Origin: Sphingomonas sp.
GTDB taxonomy: Bacteria; Pseudomonadota; Alphaproteobacteria; Sphingomonadales; Sphingomonadaceae
Direction: 5' to 3'
NCBI GenBank assembly: GCA_025356055.1
Contig: JANXUU010000070.1
Location: 1-32,350, forward strand
DNA length: 32,350 bases
Below the pieces are notes generated by a model. It saw nothing but the letters and a program-made list of their open reading frames with translations, was not told the origin of the DNA and did not search any database. The position numbers and the translations under genes were made by a program. Below, piece after piece: positions 8,325 through 17,334 of the stretch. The first letter of the stretch is position 1. Each line of letters opens with the position of its first letter.

Positions 8325-8840
8325 ATGCGCAAGACCCTCAGTCTGACCCTCGTCGCCGCCCTACTGGCGACTGGTGCCTGCGCTCGCAAACAAGTGGCGG
8401 TTGTGACCGCCCCGCCGCCCGCCACTCAGGCACCGCCCAAGGCGACTAATGAAGATGACGTGGGACTGGTCGAGCTCCCCGGCTCGCAGGCCGACCTCAT
8501 CGCCAAGGCGGGCACCGACACGATCCACTTCGCGACCGACAAGTCAGACGTCGATGTGCCCTCGCGCATGATCCTCACTGCGCAGGCAAAGTGGATGATG
8601 GCCAACCCCACCGTCCGCGCCTCGATCGAAGGCCACGCCGACGAGCGCGGCACTCGCGAATATAATATGGCGTTAGGCGAGCGACGCGCCAACGCCGCGA
8701 AGGATTTCCTGGTCGCACAAGGGGTCCCCTCGGCGCGGCTGCTGGTCACCAGCTGGGGCAAGGAAAAGCCGCTTGCGGTCGGTTCGGACGAAACCGCCTG
8801 GGCTCAGAACCGCCGCGAAGTGACGGTCGTCGTCAAGTAA
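8325..8840 (+). CDS. pal: Peptidoglycan-associated lipoprotein Pal
   Basis: An outer-membrane lipoprotein that anchors the envelope to peptidoglycan and is the terminal Tol-Pal partner. The 171 residues have a lipoprotein signal (LLATGAC, lipidated Cys19) and an OmpA-like domain with IEGHADERGTREYNMALGERRA, which carries the diaminopimelate-binding Asp and Arg. An AAAGGAGA ribosome site lies just upstream of the ATG, 20 bases after tolB. It is the last gene of the operon and is followed by a GC-rich hairpin. The residue three before Cys19 is Thr rather than the usual Leu, a minor deviation. Confidence 0.95.
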   Translation: MRKTLSLTLVAALLATGACARKQVAVVTAPPPATQAPPKATNEDDVGLVELPGSQADLIAKAGTDTIHFATDKSDVDVPSRMILTAQAKWMMANPTVRASIEGHADERGTREYNMALGERRANAAKDFLVAQGVPSARLLVTSWGKEKPLAVGSDETAWAQNRREVTVVVK

Positions 8841-8847
8841 GTCGCGT

Positions 8848-8867
8848 CGGGCGGTTCACGCCGCCCG
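8848..8867. terminator. GC-rich hairpin between convergent pal and the Sel1 gene
   Basis: A perfect 7-bp stem (CGGGCGG / CCGCCCG) encloses a six-base loop TTCACG. It starts eight bases after the pal stop and contains the stop codon of the convergent Sel1 gene. No T-run follows on either strand, so it is not a canonical intrinsic terminator. The position suggests a bidirectional terminator or 3'-end stabiliser. Confidence 0.4.
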
Positions 8868-9161
8868 GCTGTGATACGCTGTGACCCCAAGCCACGAGCG
8901 CGCCTGGCGCTGCGCCTCGGCGATCTCCCGCGCCGTCATTTCATGCGAAATCTCTGCCCGGCAATGCTGCGATCTCGTATCGCCCGAAAGCGCGCCGAGG
9001 TTAAACCATTTGTGCGCTTCGATAAGGTCGACCACGATCCCGCCGCGCCCGGTCGAATACGTAACCCCCAACTCGAATAGCGCCTCGACGTCGCCTCGCT
9101 CGGCATCGGCAATCCGGCTGCGGAGGAGAAAATCTGCGCTCTTCTGTGAAATGGCGTTCAT
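8856..9161 (-). CDS. Small Sel1/TPR-repeat protein
   Basis: The 101-residue product holds one recognisable Sel1-like repeat pair (EALFELGVTYSTGRGGIVVDLIEAHKWFNLGALSG, about residues 18-52) and a charged helix (ISHEMTAREIAEAQRQARSWL) at the end. Sel1 repeats mediate protein-protein contacts; no signal peptide is seen, so it is probably cytoplasmic. The ATG at 9161 is chosen because AGGGG lies a short distance upstream; an upstream start at 9203 would add 14 non-conserved residues. The gene is convergent with pal and lies downstream of panC on the same strand, with its own putative CtrA half-site upstream. The specific function is unknown. Confidence 0.8.
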   Translation of the reverse strand: MNAISQKSADFLLRSRIADAERGDVEALFELGVTYSTGRGGIVVDLIEAHKWFNLGALSGDTRSQHCRAEISHEMTAREIAEAQRQARSWLGVTAYHSRAA

Positions 9162-9213
9162 CGGTCGGACCCCTGTTCTGATGAATGCAGCTTCGTCCCC
9201 CAATCCCTAGCAA

Positions 9214-9221
9214 ATGGTTAA
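9214..9221 (-). promoter_or_regulatory. Candidate CtrA half-site (TTAACCAT)
   Basis: The minus strand reads TTAACCAT 52 bases upstream of the Sel1-gene ATG, in the 90-base gap after panC. This octamer is the CtrA-type half-site described in alphaproteobacteria. A second partial match (TTAAACCAT) lies inside the Sel1 gene near 9001 on the plus strand. A single half-site of eight bases can arise by chance, so this is a suggestion of cell-cycle control only. Confidence 0.3.
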
Positions 9222-9251
9222 CGCCCAAATTACCCTGCCCGATATGGCACG

Positions 9252-10088
9252 TCACACCGCCAGATTGTCGATCAGCCGCGTCGTACCCATCTTCGCCGCC
9301 GCCGCCAGCCGCGCCGGACGGTCGAGGGTCACAAGCGGCTCGAGCGTCGCCGCGTCGCACAGCGCAACATAGTCGATCGCGCTAAATCCCGCCGCCTCGA
9401 GCGTCGCCCGCGCGCGCGCAAGCACCGCATCAACCGCCTCACCCGACTGGATCGCGTCACGCGCGGCAATCAGCGATTGCGGCATTGCCACTGCCCGTCG
9501 CCGCTCCTCAGGCGTCAGATAGGCATTGCGCGACGACAACGCGAGCCCGTCGGCATCGCGCACGATCGGCACGCCGACCACCTCGATCCCCAGCCCCAGA
9601 TCGGCAACCAATTGCCGGATCACCGCGAGCTGCTGATAATCCTTCTCCCCGAACAGCGCGACGTGCGGCATGACCGCTATCAGCAGCTTCGCCACCACCG
9701 TCGCAACACCGTCGAAATGCCCCGGCCGCGCGGCCCCGTCCCACAACTCGCTGATCCCGGCGACGCTGATCGTCGTCGCGAACCCCGGCGGATAAAGTTG
9801 CTCGGCGCTCGGCATCCAGACGAGGTCGCAGCCCCCCGCCTCCAGCATTGCCGCATCCTCCGCCTCGCGTCGCGGATATCGGTCGAGATCCTCATTCGCG
9901 CCGAATTGCAGCGGATTGACGAAGATCGTCGTCACCACCTTGTCCGCCAGCCGCTTCGCTTCGGTCATCAGGGCCATGTGCCCGGCATGAAGGGCGCCCA
10001 TCGTCGGGACCAGCGCGATCCGTTCGCCATTGCCGCGCAATGCGTCCAGCGCCGCCGGCAACACCGCCAAGTCACGGATGATTTGCAA
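9252..10088 (-). CDS. panC: Pantoate--beta-alanine ligase
   Basis: PanC makes pantothenate from pantoate, beta-alanine and ATP in the cytoplasm, for coenzyme A synthesis. The 278 residues show the nucleotidyl-transferase HxGH-type motif in VPTMGALHAGHMALM (near 27-41), FVNPLQFGANEDLDRYPR, FGEKDYQQL and the KMSKS-like SSRNAYL. The start is TTG 10088: GGAGGGG lies about nine bases upstream and the family N-terminus (IIRDLAVL) follows directly, whereas no nearby ATG fits. It is divergent from mipZ with a 56-base gap. panB and panD are not in the window. Confidence 0.95.
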   Translation of the reverse strand: MQIIRDLAVLPAALDALRGNGERIALVPTMGALHAGHMALMTEAKRLADKVVTTIFVNPLQFGANEDLDRYPRREAEDAAMLEAGGCDLVWMPSAEQLYPPGFATTISVAGISELWDGAARPGHFDGVATVVAKLLIAVMPHVALFGEKDYQQLAVIRQLVADLGLGIEVVGVPIVRDADGLALSSRNAYLTPEERRRAVAMPQSLIAARDAIQSGEAVDAVLARARATLEAAGFSAIDYVALCDAATLEPLVTLDRPARLAAAAKMGTTRLIDNLAV

Positions 10089-10144
10089 GGATTCTTCCCC
10101 TCCGATAGAGCTTCACATCTTAGTTTCAGGGGGCCGACCCGGCA

Positions 10145-10942
10145 ATGAGCCAACCGCATTTCATCGTCTTCGCCAATGAAAAGGGCGGCACCGGCAAGTC
10201 CACGACTGCCGTCCACACCGCGATCGCGCTCGCCGCCTCGGGTCACCGCGTCGGCGTCCTCGACCTCGACAGCCGCCAGCGCACCACCACCCGCTACCTC
10301 GAAAATCGCGACGCCACCATGCGCCGCACGGGCGATACGCTCCCGGTCGCGACCTACGAAGTGCTGGAGGAGCAAACCGAGGACGCCCTTGCCGCCGCGA
10401 TCGACCGCCTCTCCGCCGCCAGCGACGTCCTTGTCATCGACACTCCTGGCCGCGATGACCCCGTGGCCCGCGCGGCGATTCTTCGCGCCGACACGCTCGT
10501 CACTCCAATGAACGACAGCTTCGTCGACCTCGACCTCATCGGCCAGGTCCACCCCGACACGTTCAAGGTCACCAAGCCCAGCTTCTACGCCGAACTCATC
10601 TGGAACAGCCGCACGGCGCGCGCCAAGACCACTGGCAAGTCGGTCGACTGGGTCGTCCTTCGCAACCGCCTTCAGCACATCCAGTCGCACAACCTCGCGC
10701 GAGTCGGCGCGGCGATGGACGAGCTTGCGCTCCGCGTCGGCTTCCGCGTTATCCCGGGCCTCGGCGAGCGAGTAATCTACCGCGAGCTATTTCCCAAGGG
10801 CCTCACCCTGCTCGACTTGAAGCACCTCGGCGAGGTTGGAATGGGCCATATTGCGGCACGGCAGGAACTTCGTGAAATGATCGCGGGTTTGTTGATTCCA
10901 AGCGCCAACGAACAGCGTGAGCCAATTGCCACCGCGGGCTGA
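10145..10942 (+). CDS. mipZ: Division plane positioning ATPase MipZ
   Basis: MipZ is a ParA/MinD-type ATPase that forms a gradient from the ParB-bound poles and inhibits FtsZ away from midcell, replacing MinCDE in many alphaproteobacteria. The 265 residues start with the deviant Walker [11 protein letters not shown] (near 12-21), then [17 protein letters not shown], which is distinctive of MipZ, and the Walker B-like [12 protein letters not shown] (near 97-108). It shares its strand with the downstream phosphomutase after a 17-base gap containing AAAGGA, which suggests an operon. No parAB lies in the window. Confidence 0.93.
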   Translation: MSQPHFIVFANEKGGTGKSTTAVHTAIALAASGHRVGVLDLDSRQRTTTRYLENRDATMRRTGDTLPVATYEVLEEQTEDALAAAIDRLSAASDVLVIDTPGRDDPVARAAILRADTLVTPMNDSFVDLDLIGQVHPDTFKVTKPSFYAELIWNSRTARAKTTGKSVDWVVLRNRLQHIQSHNLARVGAAMDELALRVGFRVIPGLGERVIYRELFPKGLTLLDLKHLGEVGMGHIAARQELREMIAGLLIPSANEQREPIATAG

Positions 10943-10959
10943 TTTTCCAAAGGATTTTC

Positions 10960-12339
10960 ATGAGTCACGAGTTTCACGCGTCGGTTCTTCGCGAATATGA
11001 CATTCGCGGGATCGTCGGAAAGACACTGCACCCCGCCGACGCCCGGGCGCTCGGCCGCAGCTACGGCGCCCTCGCCGTGTCCGAAGGCGCCAGGACCATC
11101 GCCGTCGGCCGCGACGGTCGCACCCACTCGCTCGAACTCGAGACCGCGCTCGTCGAGGGCCTCACCGCCTCGGGACTCGATGTCGTCCGCATCGGCATGG
11201 GACCAAGCCCGATGCTCTACTTCGCCGCCGCCACGCTCCCCGTCCAAGGCGGGATCCAGGTCACCGGCAGCCACAACCCGGCCGACTACAACGGCTTCAA
11301 GATGCTCTTGAACGGCCGCTCCGTATTCGGCGAAGAAATCCAGGCGCTCGGCCGCCGCGCGAAGGCCGCCGACTGGGTCGAAGGCCAAGGCTCGGTCAGC
11401 GACACCGACATCGAGGACGCCTATGTCGACCGCCTGGTGGAAGGCTTCGACGGCGGCGCCTATCGCATCGGCTGGGACGCGGGCAGCGGCGCTGGCGGTC
11501 CCGTGCTCGAAAAGCTGGTCAAGAAACTCCCCGGCGAGCATCATCTGCTTTACACCGAAGTCGATGGTAGCTTTCCCCACCATCACCCCGATCCGACGGT
11601 CGAGGCCAACCTCGCCGATCTCAAGAAACTGGTCGCCGACAAGGGCCTCGACTTCGGCATCGCCTTCGACGGCGACGCCGACCGCATCGGCGCGGTCGAT
11701 GGTCAGGGCCGTGTGATCTGGGGTGACCAGTTGCTGATGATCCTCGCTGCCCCGGTGCTCGAAGCCCTCCCCGGCGCGACGATCATCGCCGACGTGAAAG
11801 CCTCGCAAACCCTGTTCGACCGCATCGCCGAGCTCGGCGGCAAGCCGCTGATGTGGAAGACCGGGCACAGCCTGATCAAGTCGAAGATGAAGGAGACCGG
11901 CGCGCCGCTTGCGGGCGAAATGTCGGGCCACATCTTCTTCAAACACTTATGGTACGGCTTTGACGACGCCCTCTACGCCTCCGTCCGCCTGATCCGCGCC
12001 GCGACTAGCCTTGGCAAATCGGTCACCCAGCTGCGCAGCGAAATGCCCGTCTCGGTCGCCACCCCAGAAATGCGCTTCCAGATCGACGAAACCCGCAAGT
12101 TCGCGGTGGTCGATGAAGTCGCCGCGCGCCTCGCGCACGATGGCGCGACGGTCAACGCCACCGACGGCGTCCGCGTCAAGACCGACGACGGCTGGTGGCT
12201 CCTGCGCGCCTCGAATACGCAAGACGTCCTGGTGGCGCGCGCGGAGTCAGCGGATCAGGCCGGACTGGACCGCCTGATGGCCACCATCAACGACCAGCTC
12301 GAAGCCTCCGGCATCGAAGCCGTCCAGGCGACCAACTGA
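10960..12339 (+). CDS. pgmG: Phosphoglucomutase/phosphomannomutase
   Basis: An alpha-D-phosphohexomutase that interconverts hexose 1- and 6-phosphates and so feeds GDP-mannose and UDP-glucose for surface polysaccharide. The 459 residues show all four signatures: the phosphoserine loop TGSHNP (near 104), the metal loop DGDADR (near 236), the sugar loop GEMSGH (near 320) and the phosphate loop RASNT (near 419). Sphingomonad enzymes of this kind (PgmG of gellan producers) act on both glucose and mannose; the dual activity here is inferred. It probably forms an operon with mipZ and faces a convergent glycosyltransferase 42 bases downstream. Confidence 0.93.
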   Translation: MSHEFHASVLREYDIRGIVGKTLHPADARALGRSYGALAVSEGARTIAVGRDGRTHSLELETALVEGLTASGLDVVRIGMGPSPMLYFAAATLPVQGGIQVTGSHNPADYNGFKMLLNGRSVFGEEIQALGRRAKAADWVEGQGSVSDTDIEDAYVDRLVEGFDGGAYRIGWDAGSGAGGPVLEKLVKKLPGEHHLLYTEVDGSFPHHHPDPTVEANLADLKKLVADKGLDFGIAFDGDADRIGAVDGQGRVIWGDQLLMILAAPVLEALPGATIIADVKASQTLFDRIAELGGKPLMWKTGHSLIKSKMKETGAPLAGEMSGHIFFKHLWYGFDDALYASVRLIRAATSLGKSVTQLRSEMPVSVATPEMRFQIDETRKFAVVDEVAARLAHDGATVNATDGVRVKTDDGWWLLRASNTQDVLVARAESADQAGLDRLMATINDQLEASGIEAVQATN

Positions 12340-12381
12340 CGAACGCTTGCGTCCGACCCAGCGCGGAAAGGCGTGCCGCAA

Positions 12382-13560
12382 TCAGACTGCATCGGGGCGA
12401 ACGTCGGGACCATCCGCTCCGTCGAACCGGTGCTCGTCGCCGGTGCCGATGCGAGATCGCTCGCGGCGGAGAAGGTCGCGGAACAGGGCCTCATAGCGCC
12501 TCGCTACCGCATCGATGCGGAACGGCTCGACCCGATCCGCGAGCGCGCCCGGGTCGGGGATCGGCACCGCCAGTTGCGCCAGGATCGCCGCCGCCATCGC
12601 CTCGGCGTCCTCGATCGGCACGACCCGCCCGGCGCCGCCCATCGTCAGCAATTCGTCCGCAGCGGGCGTGCAGGCGGTCGTTACAACTGGACGCCCGGCG
12701 GCAACCGCCTCGATAATCACGGCCGGATACCCTTCGAACCGGGACGGCAGCACGAACATCCTTGCCCGATCGAGACAGGGGCGAAGATCCTCGACATAGC
12801 CGGGCAGGTCGACCTGGCCCGTCAGGCCGAGCGTGCGGATCTGGCGTTCGAGCATTGCCCGTTGCGGTCCGTCGCCGACCAGCAGCAAGCGGTTTCGCTC
12901 GTCCTGCTGCGCAACGATCGCGAACGCCCGGATCAAAACGTCGAACCCCTTTTGCGGAACAAACCGCCCCGCCGCGAGGATCAGCCGGCAAGCCGGATCG
13001 ACCGGCACGGGCGGGATCGGGCTGGCCGACAGCGCGGGGAGCGGAATGGCGACGACGTCGCGGCGCCGCAACAGCTGATCGGCAAGCCGCTTGTCCGGTT
13101 CGGACAAGGCGACGATCGCGTCGGCGTCGCGCAACCGCCACCGCGTGCGCACTTCGAACAGAAACTGCCCCAGCTTGCCACGACCCGGCTTGCGCAGCGC
13201 ATTGCTGAGCTGGGCAACGATCAGGGGTCGCCGCCTGCGGGCCATGCCTCGGAACGCCGCCGCGACCGGCCAGTGATAATTTCCCGGCACGAACAGGACG
13301 TCGGCGGGTGTCTGCGCCAGCCGACGCCGCACCGCCCGGCCGAGCCGCGCGACCGACCCCGGGCGGCGCGCGATCGGCGGCGATGCCACCCACAGCATGA
13401 CCGTCTCGTCGAGCAATCGGCGAAGCTCGCCGCGCTCACTCCCGGCCAGCACCACGACCTCGGCCCCGTCCGCCGCCCACTGGTTGGCCAGCCGGATCGC
13501 GATCCGCTCGGTGCCGCCAAGCGAGAAGTCATGAAGCGCGATGGCAATGCGAAGGGTCAT
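12382..13560 (-). CDS. Glycosyltransferase family 4 (GT-B) protein
   Basis: The 392-residue cytoplasmic enzyme has the GT-B layout: an N-terminal Rossmann half starting with a glycine-rich DFSLGGTERIA loop (acceptor side), and a C-terminal half with LILAAGRFVPQKGFDVLIRAF and the donor-binding PSRFEGYPAVIIEAVAAGRPVV block, which holds the E-x7-E-like motif of family GT4. It probably transfers a sugar from a nucleotide donor onto a lipid-linked or surface polysaccharide; donor and acceptor cannot be read. It sits downstream of the exonuclease gene on the same strand (53-base gap) and converges with the phosphohexomutase. Confidence 0.88.
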   Translation of the reverse strand: MTLRIAIALHDFSLGGTERIAIRLANQWAADGAEVVVLAGSERGELRRLLDETVMLWVASPPIARRPGSVARLGRAVRRRLAQTPADVLFVPGNYHWPVAAAFRGMARRRRPLIVAQLSNALRKPGRGKLGQFLFEVRTRWRLRDADAIVALSEPDKRLADQLLRRRDVVAIPLPALSASPIPPVPVDPACRLILAAGRFVPQKGFDVLIRAFAIVAQQDERNRLLLVGDGPQRAMLERQIRTLGLTGQVDLPGYVEDLRPCLDRARMFVLPSRFEGYPAVIIEAVAAGRPVVTTACTPAADELLTMGGAGRVVPIEDAEAMAAAILAQLAVPIPDPGALADRVEPFRIDAVARRYEALFRDLLRRERSRIGTGDEHRFDGADGPDVRPDAV

Positions 13561-13613
13561 CCCGCCATGTGGCCCGTCGCGCGACGATTGACCAATCCCG
13601 TCTGTGCCGTGCC

Positions 13614-14612
13614 TCAGTCGTCCTCGTCCTCATAGCCGACCAGATGCAGCTCGCGCGCCTTGATCTGGTGGAGCATGCACCAGTGCTTCAGCGCATCCTC
13701 GCGGCCATGGGTGATCCACACTTCGCTCGGCGCCACGTCGCGCAAGGTCTGCGTCAGCTCGTCCCAGTCGGCATGATCCGAAATGATCAGCGGCAACTCG
13801 ACATTCTTCTGCCGCGCCCGCTGCCGCACCCGCATCCAGCCCGACGCCATCGCCGTCACCGGGTCGGGCAGCCGCCGCGACCAGCGGTCGTTGAGCGCGG
13901 ACGGCGGGCAGACGATGATCCGCCCCACGAGTTCCTCCTTCTTGACCCCCGTCGCCAGCCGCAACTCGCCAAGCGGCACCCCCAGCTCCCCATAAAGCCG
14001 ACATAATCGCTCCATCGCACCATGGATATAGATCGGCTCTTGATGCCCGCGCGCGCGCAATTCCGCGATCACCCGCTGCGCCTTGCCCAGCGCATAGGCC
14101 CCGACCAGAATGCACCGCTCGGGCTCGGCATGAAGCCGATACAATAACCGATCAATCTCGCTCCCCGTGTCGGGATGGCGGAACACCGGCAGCCCGAATG
14201 TCGCCTCGGTGATGAAGATGTCGCACGGCACCGGCACGAAGGCGGCGCAGGTTGGGTCCGCCCGGCGCTTGTAGTCCCCCGACACCACGACCTTCTCGCC
14301 GCCATAGTCCAACACGATCTGCGCCGACCCCAGCACATGCCCCGCCGGCACAAAGCTGACATCGACTTCGCCGACGCGAACGCTTTCGCCATAAGCCACC
14401 GGATTGACCGACTGCTGGCCATAGCGGACGTCCATGATCGCCAGCGTTTCCGGCGTTGCCCACACCGCGCCGTGCCCGCCACGCGCGTGGTCGGCGTGAC
14501 CGTGAGTAATCAGCGCCTTGTCTTTTGGCTGCGACGGGTCGACCCACGCATTGGCAGGTTTGACGAAGATACCTTCCGGAAAAGGCTCGATCCAGGAACC
14601 CAGGCGGGGCAT
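13614..14612 (-). CDS. Ligase-associated DNA damage response exonuclease (MBL fold, CPSF/SNM1-like)
   Basis: The 332-residue product has the metallo-beta-lactamase signature ITHGHADHARGGH (near 35-47), a beta-CASP-like arrangement, and the family opening SWIEPFPEGIFVKPANAWVDPS. It matches the ligase-associated exonuclease that clusters with an Lhr-type helicase, an ATP-dependent ligase and a PdeM phosphoesterase. In the classical cluster all genes run in one direction; here the gene points away from the helicase. The ATG at 14612 has no recognisable ribosome site and lies a few bases from a TATAGC box, so a leaderless mRNA is possible. The C-terminus (GYEDEDD) is acidic. Confidence 0.92.
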   Translation of the reverse strand: MPRLGSWIEPFPEGIFVKPANAWVDPSQPKDKALITHGHADHARGGHGAVWATPETLAIMDVRYGQQSVNPVAYGESVRVGEVDVSFVPAGHVLGSAQIVLDYGGEKVVVSGDYKRRADPTCAAFVPVPCDIFITEATFGLPVFRHPDTGSEIDRLLYRLHAEPERCILVGAYALGKAQRVIAELRARGHQEPIYIHGAMERLCRLYGELGVPLGELRLATGVKKEELVGRIIVCPPSALNDRWSRRLPDPVTAMASGWMRVRQRARQKNVELPLIISDHADWDELTQTLRDVAPSEVWITHGREDALKHWCMLHQIKARELHLVGYEDEDD

Positions 14613-14645
14613 TGCGAGCTATAAGGCCAGACGGGGCACCAAGTT
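14613..14645 (-). promoter_or_regulatory. Possible promoter for a leaderless exonuclease mRNA
   Basis: On the minus strand a TATAGC hexamer lies six bases before the exonuclease ATG, and GAACTT lies 17 bases further upstream. No Shine-Dalgarno-like purine run is present. A start site at or just before the ATG would give a leaderless transcript. The -35 match is weak. Confidence 0.3.
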
Positions 14646-14669
14646 CCACCCCTATTGAAGGAAGTCCTC

Positions 14670-14873
14670 ATGGATATCGCCGGATTCAACCTCTTCTCGG
14701 TCGAAGTGATCGGCGCAATCCTGCTTCTCGCCGTGCTGATCTTCGCCGTCGCTCGCGGCGCCAAGCGCAACCCCGGCGAGGCTAGCGTCGAGACCAGCGA
14801 ACGCGCCACCAAGGACCTTTACGCCGAGGAAGAAGCACGCAGCCGCGACGGAACGGACGCAAAACCTGACTAG
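14670..14873 (+). CDS. Small single-span membrane protein, unknown function
   Basis: The 67-residue product has one hydrophobic segment (about 9-27, SVEVIGAILLLAVLIFAVARG) followed by a charged cytoplasmic tail rich in Glu, Ala and Arg (EASVETSERATKDLYAEEEARSRD). AAGGAAG lies five bases before ATG 14670, which supports this start over TTG 14655. The gene stops a few bases before the likely true start of the helicase gene, so the two probably share a transcript. I do not recognise the family. It may be an assembly or signalling peptide, or a passenger in the cluster. Confidence 0.7.
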   Translation: MDIAGFNLFSVEVIGAILLLAVLIFAVARGAKRNPGEASVETSERATKDLYAEEEARSRDGTDAKPD

Positions 14874-14955
14874 TCGTCTGCCAACTCTTCTCCCCAACGT
14901 TATCGAGAACTGGTTCGCCGGCCGCGGCTGGGCGCCACGCCGGCACCAGCTTGAG

Positions 14956-17292
14956 ATGGTCGGCGCGGCGCGGGACGGCGCGCATGTCCTGCTCGTCGCC
15001 GCGACCGGCGCGGGCAAGACGCTCGCCGGTTTCCTGCCCACGCTGGCCGACCTCGTCGATCGTCCGCGCGAAGGGCTCCACACGCTTTACATCTCCCCGC
15101 TCAAGGCCCTGGCGGTCGACGTCCAGCGCAACCTCCTCGCCCCGATCGAGGAGATGGGCCTCGATATCCGCGTCGAGACACGCAGCGGCGACACCCCGTC
15201 CGACCGCAAGGCCCGCCAGCGCGCCCGCCCGCCACAAACCCTCCTCACCACCCCCGAAAGCCTCAGCCTGCTGTTGAGCTATCCCGACAGCGACCAGATT
15301 TTCGCCGAGCTGCAAACCGTCGTCATCGACGAAATCCACGCCTTCGCCCGCGAAAAGCGCGGCGACCTTCTCTCCCTCTCCCTTGCCCGCCTTCAGCACC
15401 TCGCCCCCGCGATGCGCCGCGTCGGCCTGTCCGCCACCATCGCCGACCCCGAAGCCTATCAGGGCTGGCTCGCCCCCGACGCCGACGCCGACCTCGTCCG
15501 GCTCGTAATCGGCGACCCCGGCGCCGAGCCCGACCTGTCGATCCTCATCCCCGACGATCGCATCCCCTGGTCGGGCCACTCGGGTCGCTACGCCGCGAAA
15601 CAGGTCATGGCGCTCATCGCCGAGCACAAGACCACCCTGGTGTTCTGCAACACCCGCGCGCTGGCCGAGCTGATCTTTCAGGACCTGTGGACGGTCAACG
15701 AACACCAGCTCCCGATCGGTATCCACCACGGCAGCCTGGCGCTGGAAGCTCGCCGCAAGGTCGAGGCGGCGATGGGCGACGGACGCCTGCGCGCCCTCGT
15801 CGCCACCGCCAGCCTCGATCTCGGCATTGACTGGGGCGACGTCGACCTCGTCGTCCAGATGGGCGCGCCCAAGGGATCCTCCCGCCTGCTCCAGCGGATC
15901 GGCCGCGCCAATCACCGCCTCGACGAGCCCTCCAAAGGCATGATCGTGCCCGGCAACCGCTTCGAATATCTCGAGGCGCGCGCCGCTCTCGACGCGATCG
16001 ACGACCACGAGCTCGACCCTGACATCTTCCGCCCGGGCACCCTCGACACCCTTGCCCAGCACATCCTCGCCATCGCCTGCGCCGGCCCGTTCGACGAGGT
16101 CGAACTGCTCGCCGAGATCAACAGCGCCGCTCCCTACGCCGGCCTCACCCCCGACCTCTTCTCGACCGTCCTCGCCTACCTCGCCACCGGCGGCTACGCG
16201 CTCAAGGCCTATGACAAATACCGTCGCCTGACGGCCGACGGCCCCGGGCGCTGGCGCATCACCACCCCCGCGGTCGCCGTCCAGCACCGCCTCAACGCCG
16301 GGATCATTGTCGACAATCCGATGATGGACGTGCGCTTCAAGAACGGCCGGATGCTCGGCAAGGTCGAGGAAGGGTTCGCTTCGACCCTCACCGTCGGCGA
16401 CCACATCTTCTTCGCTGGCCTCAGCCTCGAGGTCGAGCGACTCAAGGACAGCGACATCATCGTCCACGCCTCGTCCAAATCGGCGCGGCTCGTCACCTAC
16501 GGCGGCCAGCGCATGTCGATGTCGACCCACCTCGCCGAGCGCGTCCGCCGCTTCCTCTGCTCCCCCAACGACTGGCAGCGATTCCCCGCCGACGTCCGCG
16601 AATGGCTCGAGGTCCAGGGCAAGCGCTCGATCCTCCCCGAGCCCGACCAACTGCTTGTCGAAACCTTCCCCCACGAAGGCCGCCACTTCCTCGTCATCTA
16701 CAGCTTCGAAGGCTGGAACGCGCACCAGTCGCTCGGCATGCTGATCACCCGCCGCATGGAAAGCGCCGGGCTCAAGCCGCTCGGTTTCGTCGCCAACGAC
16801 TATGCGCTCGCCTGTTACGGGCTGGAGGAGGTCGTCGACCCGGCACCCCTGCTCTCGCCCGACATCCTCGAACATGAGTTCGTCGAATGGGTCGAGCAAT
16901 CGAACCTGCTCAAACGCGCCTTCCGCGAGGTCGCGGTCATCGGCGGGCTGGTCGAACGCCAGCACCCCGGCAAGCGCAAGACCGGACGGCAGGTCAGCTT
17001 CTCGACCGACCTCATCTACGACGTGCTGCGCCGCTACGACCCCGAGCACCTCCTCCTTACCGCCGCGTGGGACGACGCCCGCGCGCGGATGACCGAGCTC
17101 GGCCGCCTTGCCCGACTCGTCGAGCGCGCCGCCGACCAGATGATCCACGTCCGCGCCACCCGCGTCACCCCGCTGGCGGTCCCGCTGATGGTCGTCATCG
17201 GCCGCGAGGCAATGCCATCGGGTTCGACCGCCGACGATACGCTGCTGATCGAAGCCGAGGCGCTCGCCGCCGAAGCGATGCGGATCGACTGA
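14956..17292 (+). CDS. Ligase-associated DNA damage response DEXH-box helicase (Lhr-like)
   Basis: A superfamily 2 DNA helicase of the Lhr type. Residues from ATG 14956: Walker A AATGAGKT at 15-22, motif Ia ISPLKALAVD, DEIH Walker B near 128, motif III GLSATIAD, then the second RecA domain with VFCNTRALAEL, TASLDLGIDWGDVDLVVQMG and QRIGRANHR. The C-terminal Lhr-core and DUF4145-like extension follow (778 residues). The coding frame continues upstream without a stop and reads NWFAGRGWAPRRHQLE immediately before this Met, the usual N-terminal motif of the family. The real start is probably a CTG near 14878, or a nearby unusual codon; no ATG, GTG or TTG was seen there. Partners are the divergent exonuclease and downstream PdeM. 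Confidence 0.92.
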   Translation: MVGAARDGAHVLLVAATGAGKTLAGFLPTLADLVDRPREGLHTLYISPLKALAVDVQRNLLAPIEEMGLDIRVETRSGDTPSDRKARQRARPPQTLLTTPESLSLLLSYPDSDQIFAELQTVVIDEIHAFAREKRGDLLSLSLARLQHLAPAMRRVGLSATIADPEAYQGWLAPDADADLVRLVIGDPGAEPDLSILIPDDRIPWSGHSGRYAAKQVMALIAEHKTTLVFCNTRALAELIFQDLWTVNEHQLPIGIHHGSLALEARRKVEAAMGDGRLRALVATASLDLGIDWGDVDLVVQMGAPKGSSRLLQRIGRANHRLDEPSKGMIVPGNRFEYLEARAALDAIDDHELDPDIFRPGTLDTLAQHILAIACAGPFDEVELLAEINSAAPYAGLTPDLFSTVLAYLATGGYALKAYDKYRRLTADGPGRWRITTPAVAVQHRLNAGIIVDNPMMDVRFKNGRMLGKVEEGFASTLTVGDHIFFAGLSLEVERLKDSDIIVHASSKSARLVTYGGQRMSMSTHLAERVRRFLCSPNDWQRFPADVREWLEVQGKRSILPEPDQLLVETFPHEGRHFLVIYSFEGWNAHQSLGMLITRRMESAGLKPLGFVANDYALACYGLEEVVDPAPLLSPDILEHEFVEWVEQSNLLKRAFREVAVIGGLVERQHPGKRKTGRQVSFSTDLIYDVLRRYDPEHLLLTAAWDDARARMTELGRLARLVERAADQMIHVRATRVTPLAVPLMVVIGREAMPSGSTADDTLLIEAEALAAEAMRID

Positions 17293-17334
17293 TCGGCCAT
17301 CGACGAAGCGATTGAGAACGTGCATGAAGTCCCG

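Noticed and set aside
12373-13635. 420-residue plus-strand frame opposite the glycosyltransferase
   Set aside because: Arg-rich composition and no domain; the minus-strand GT4 protein has clear motifs.
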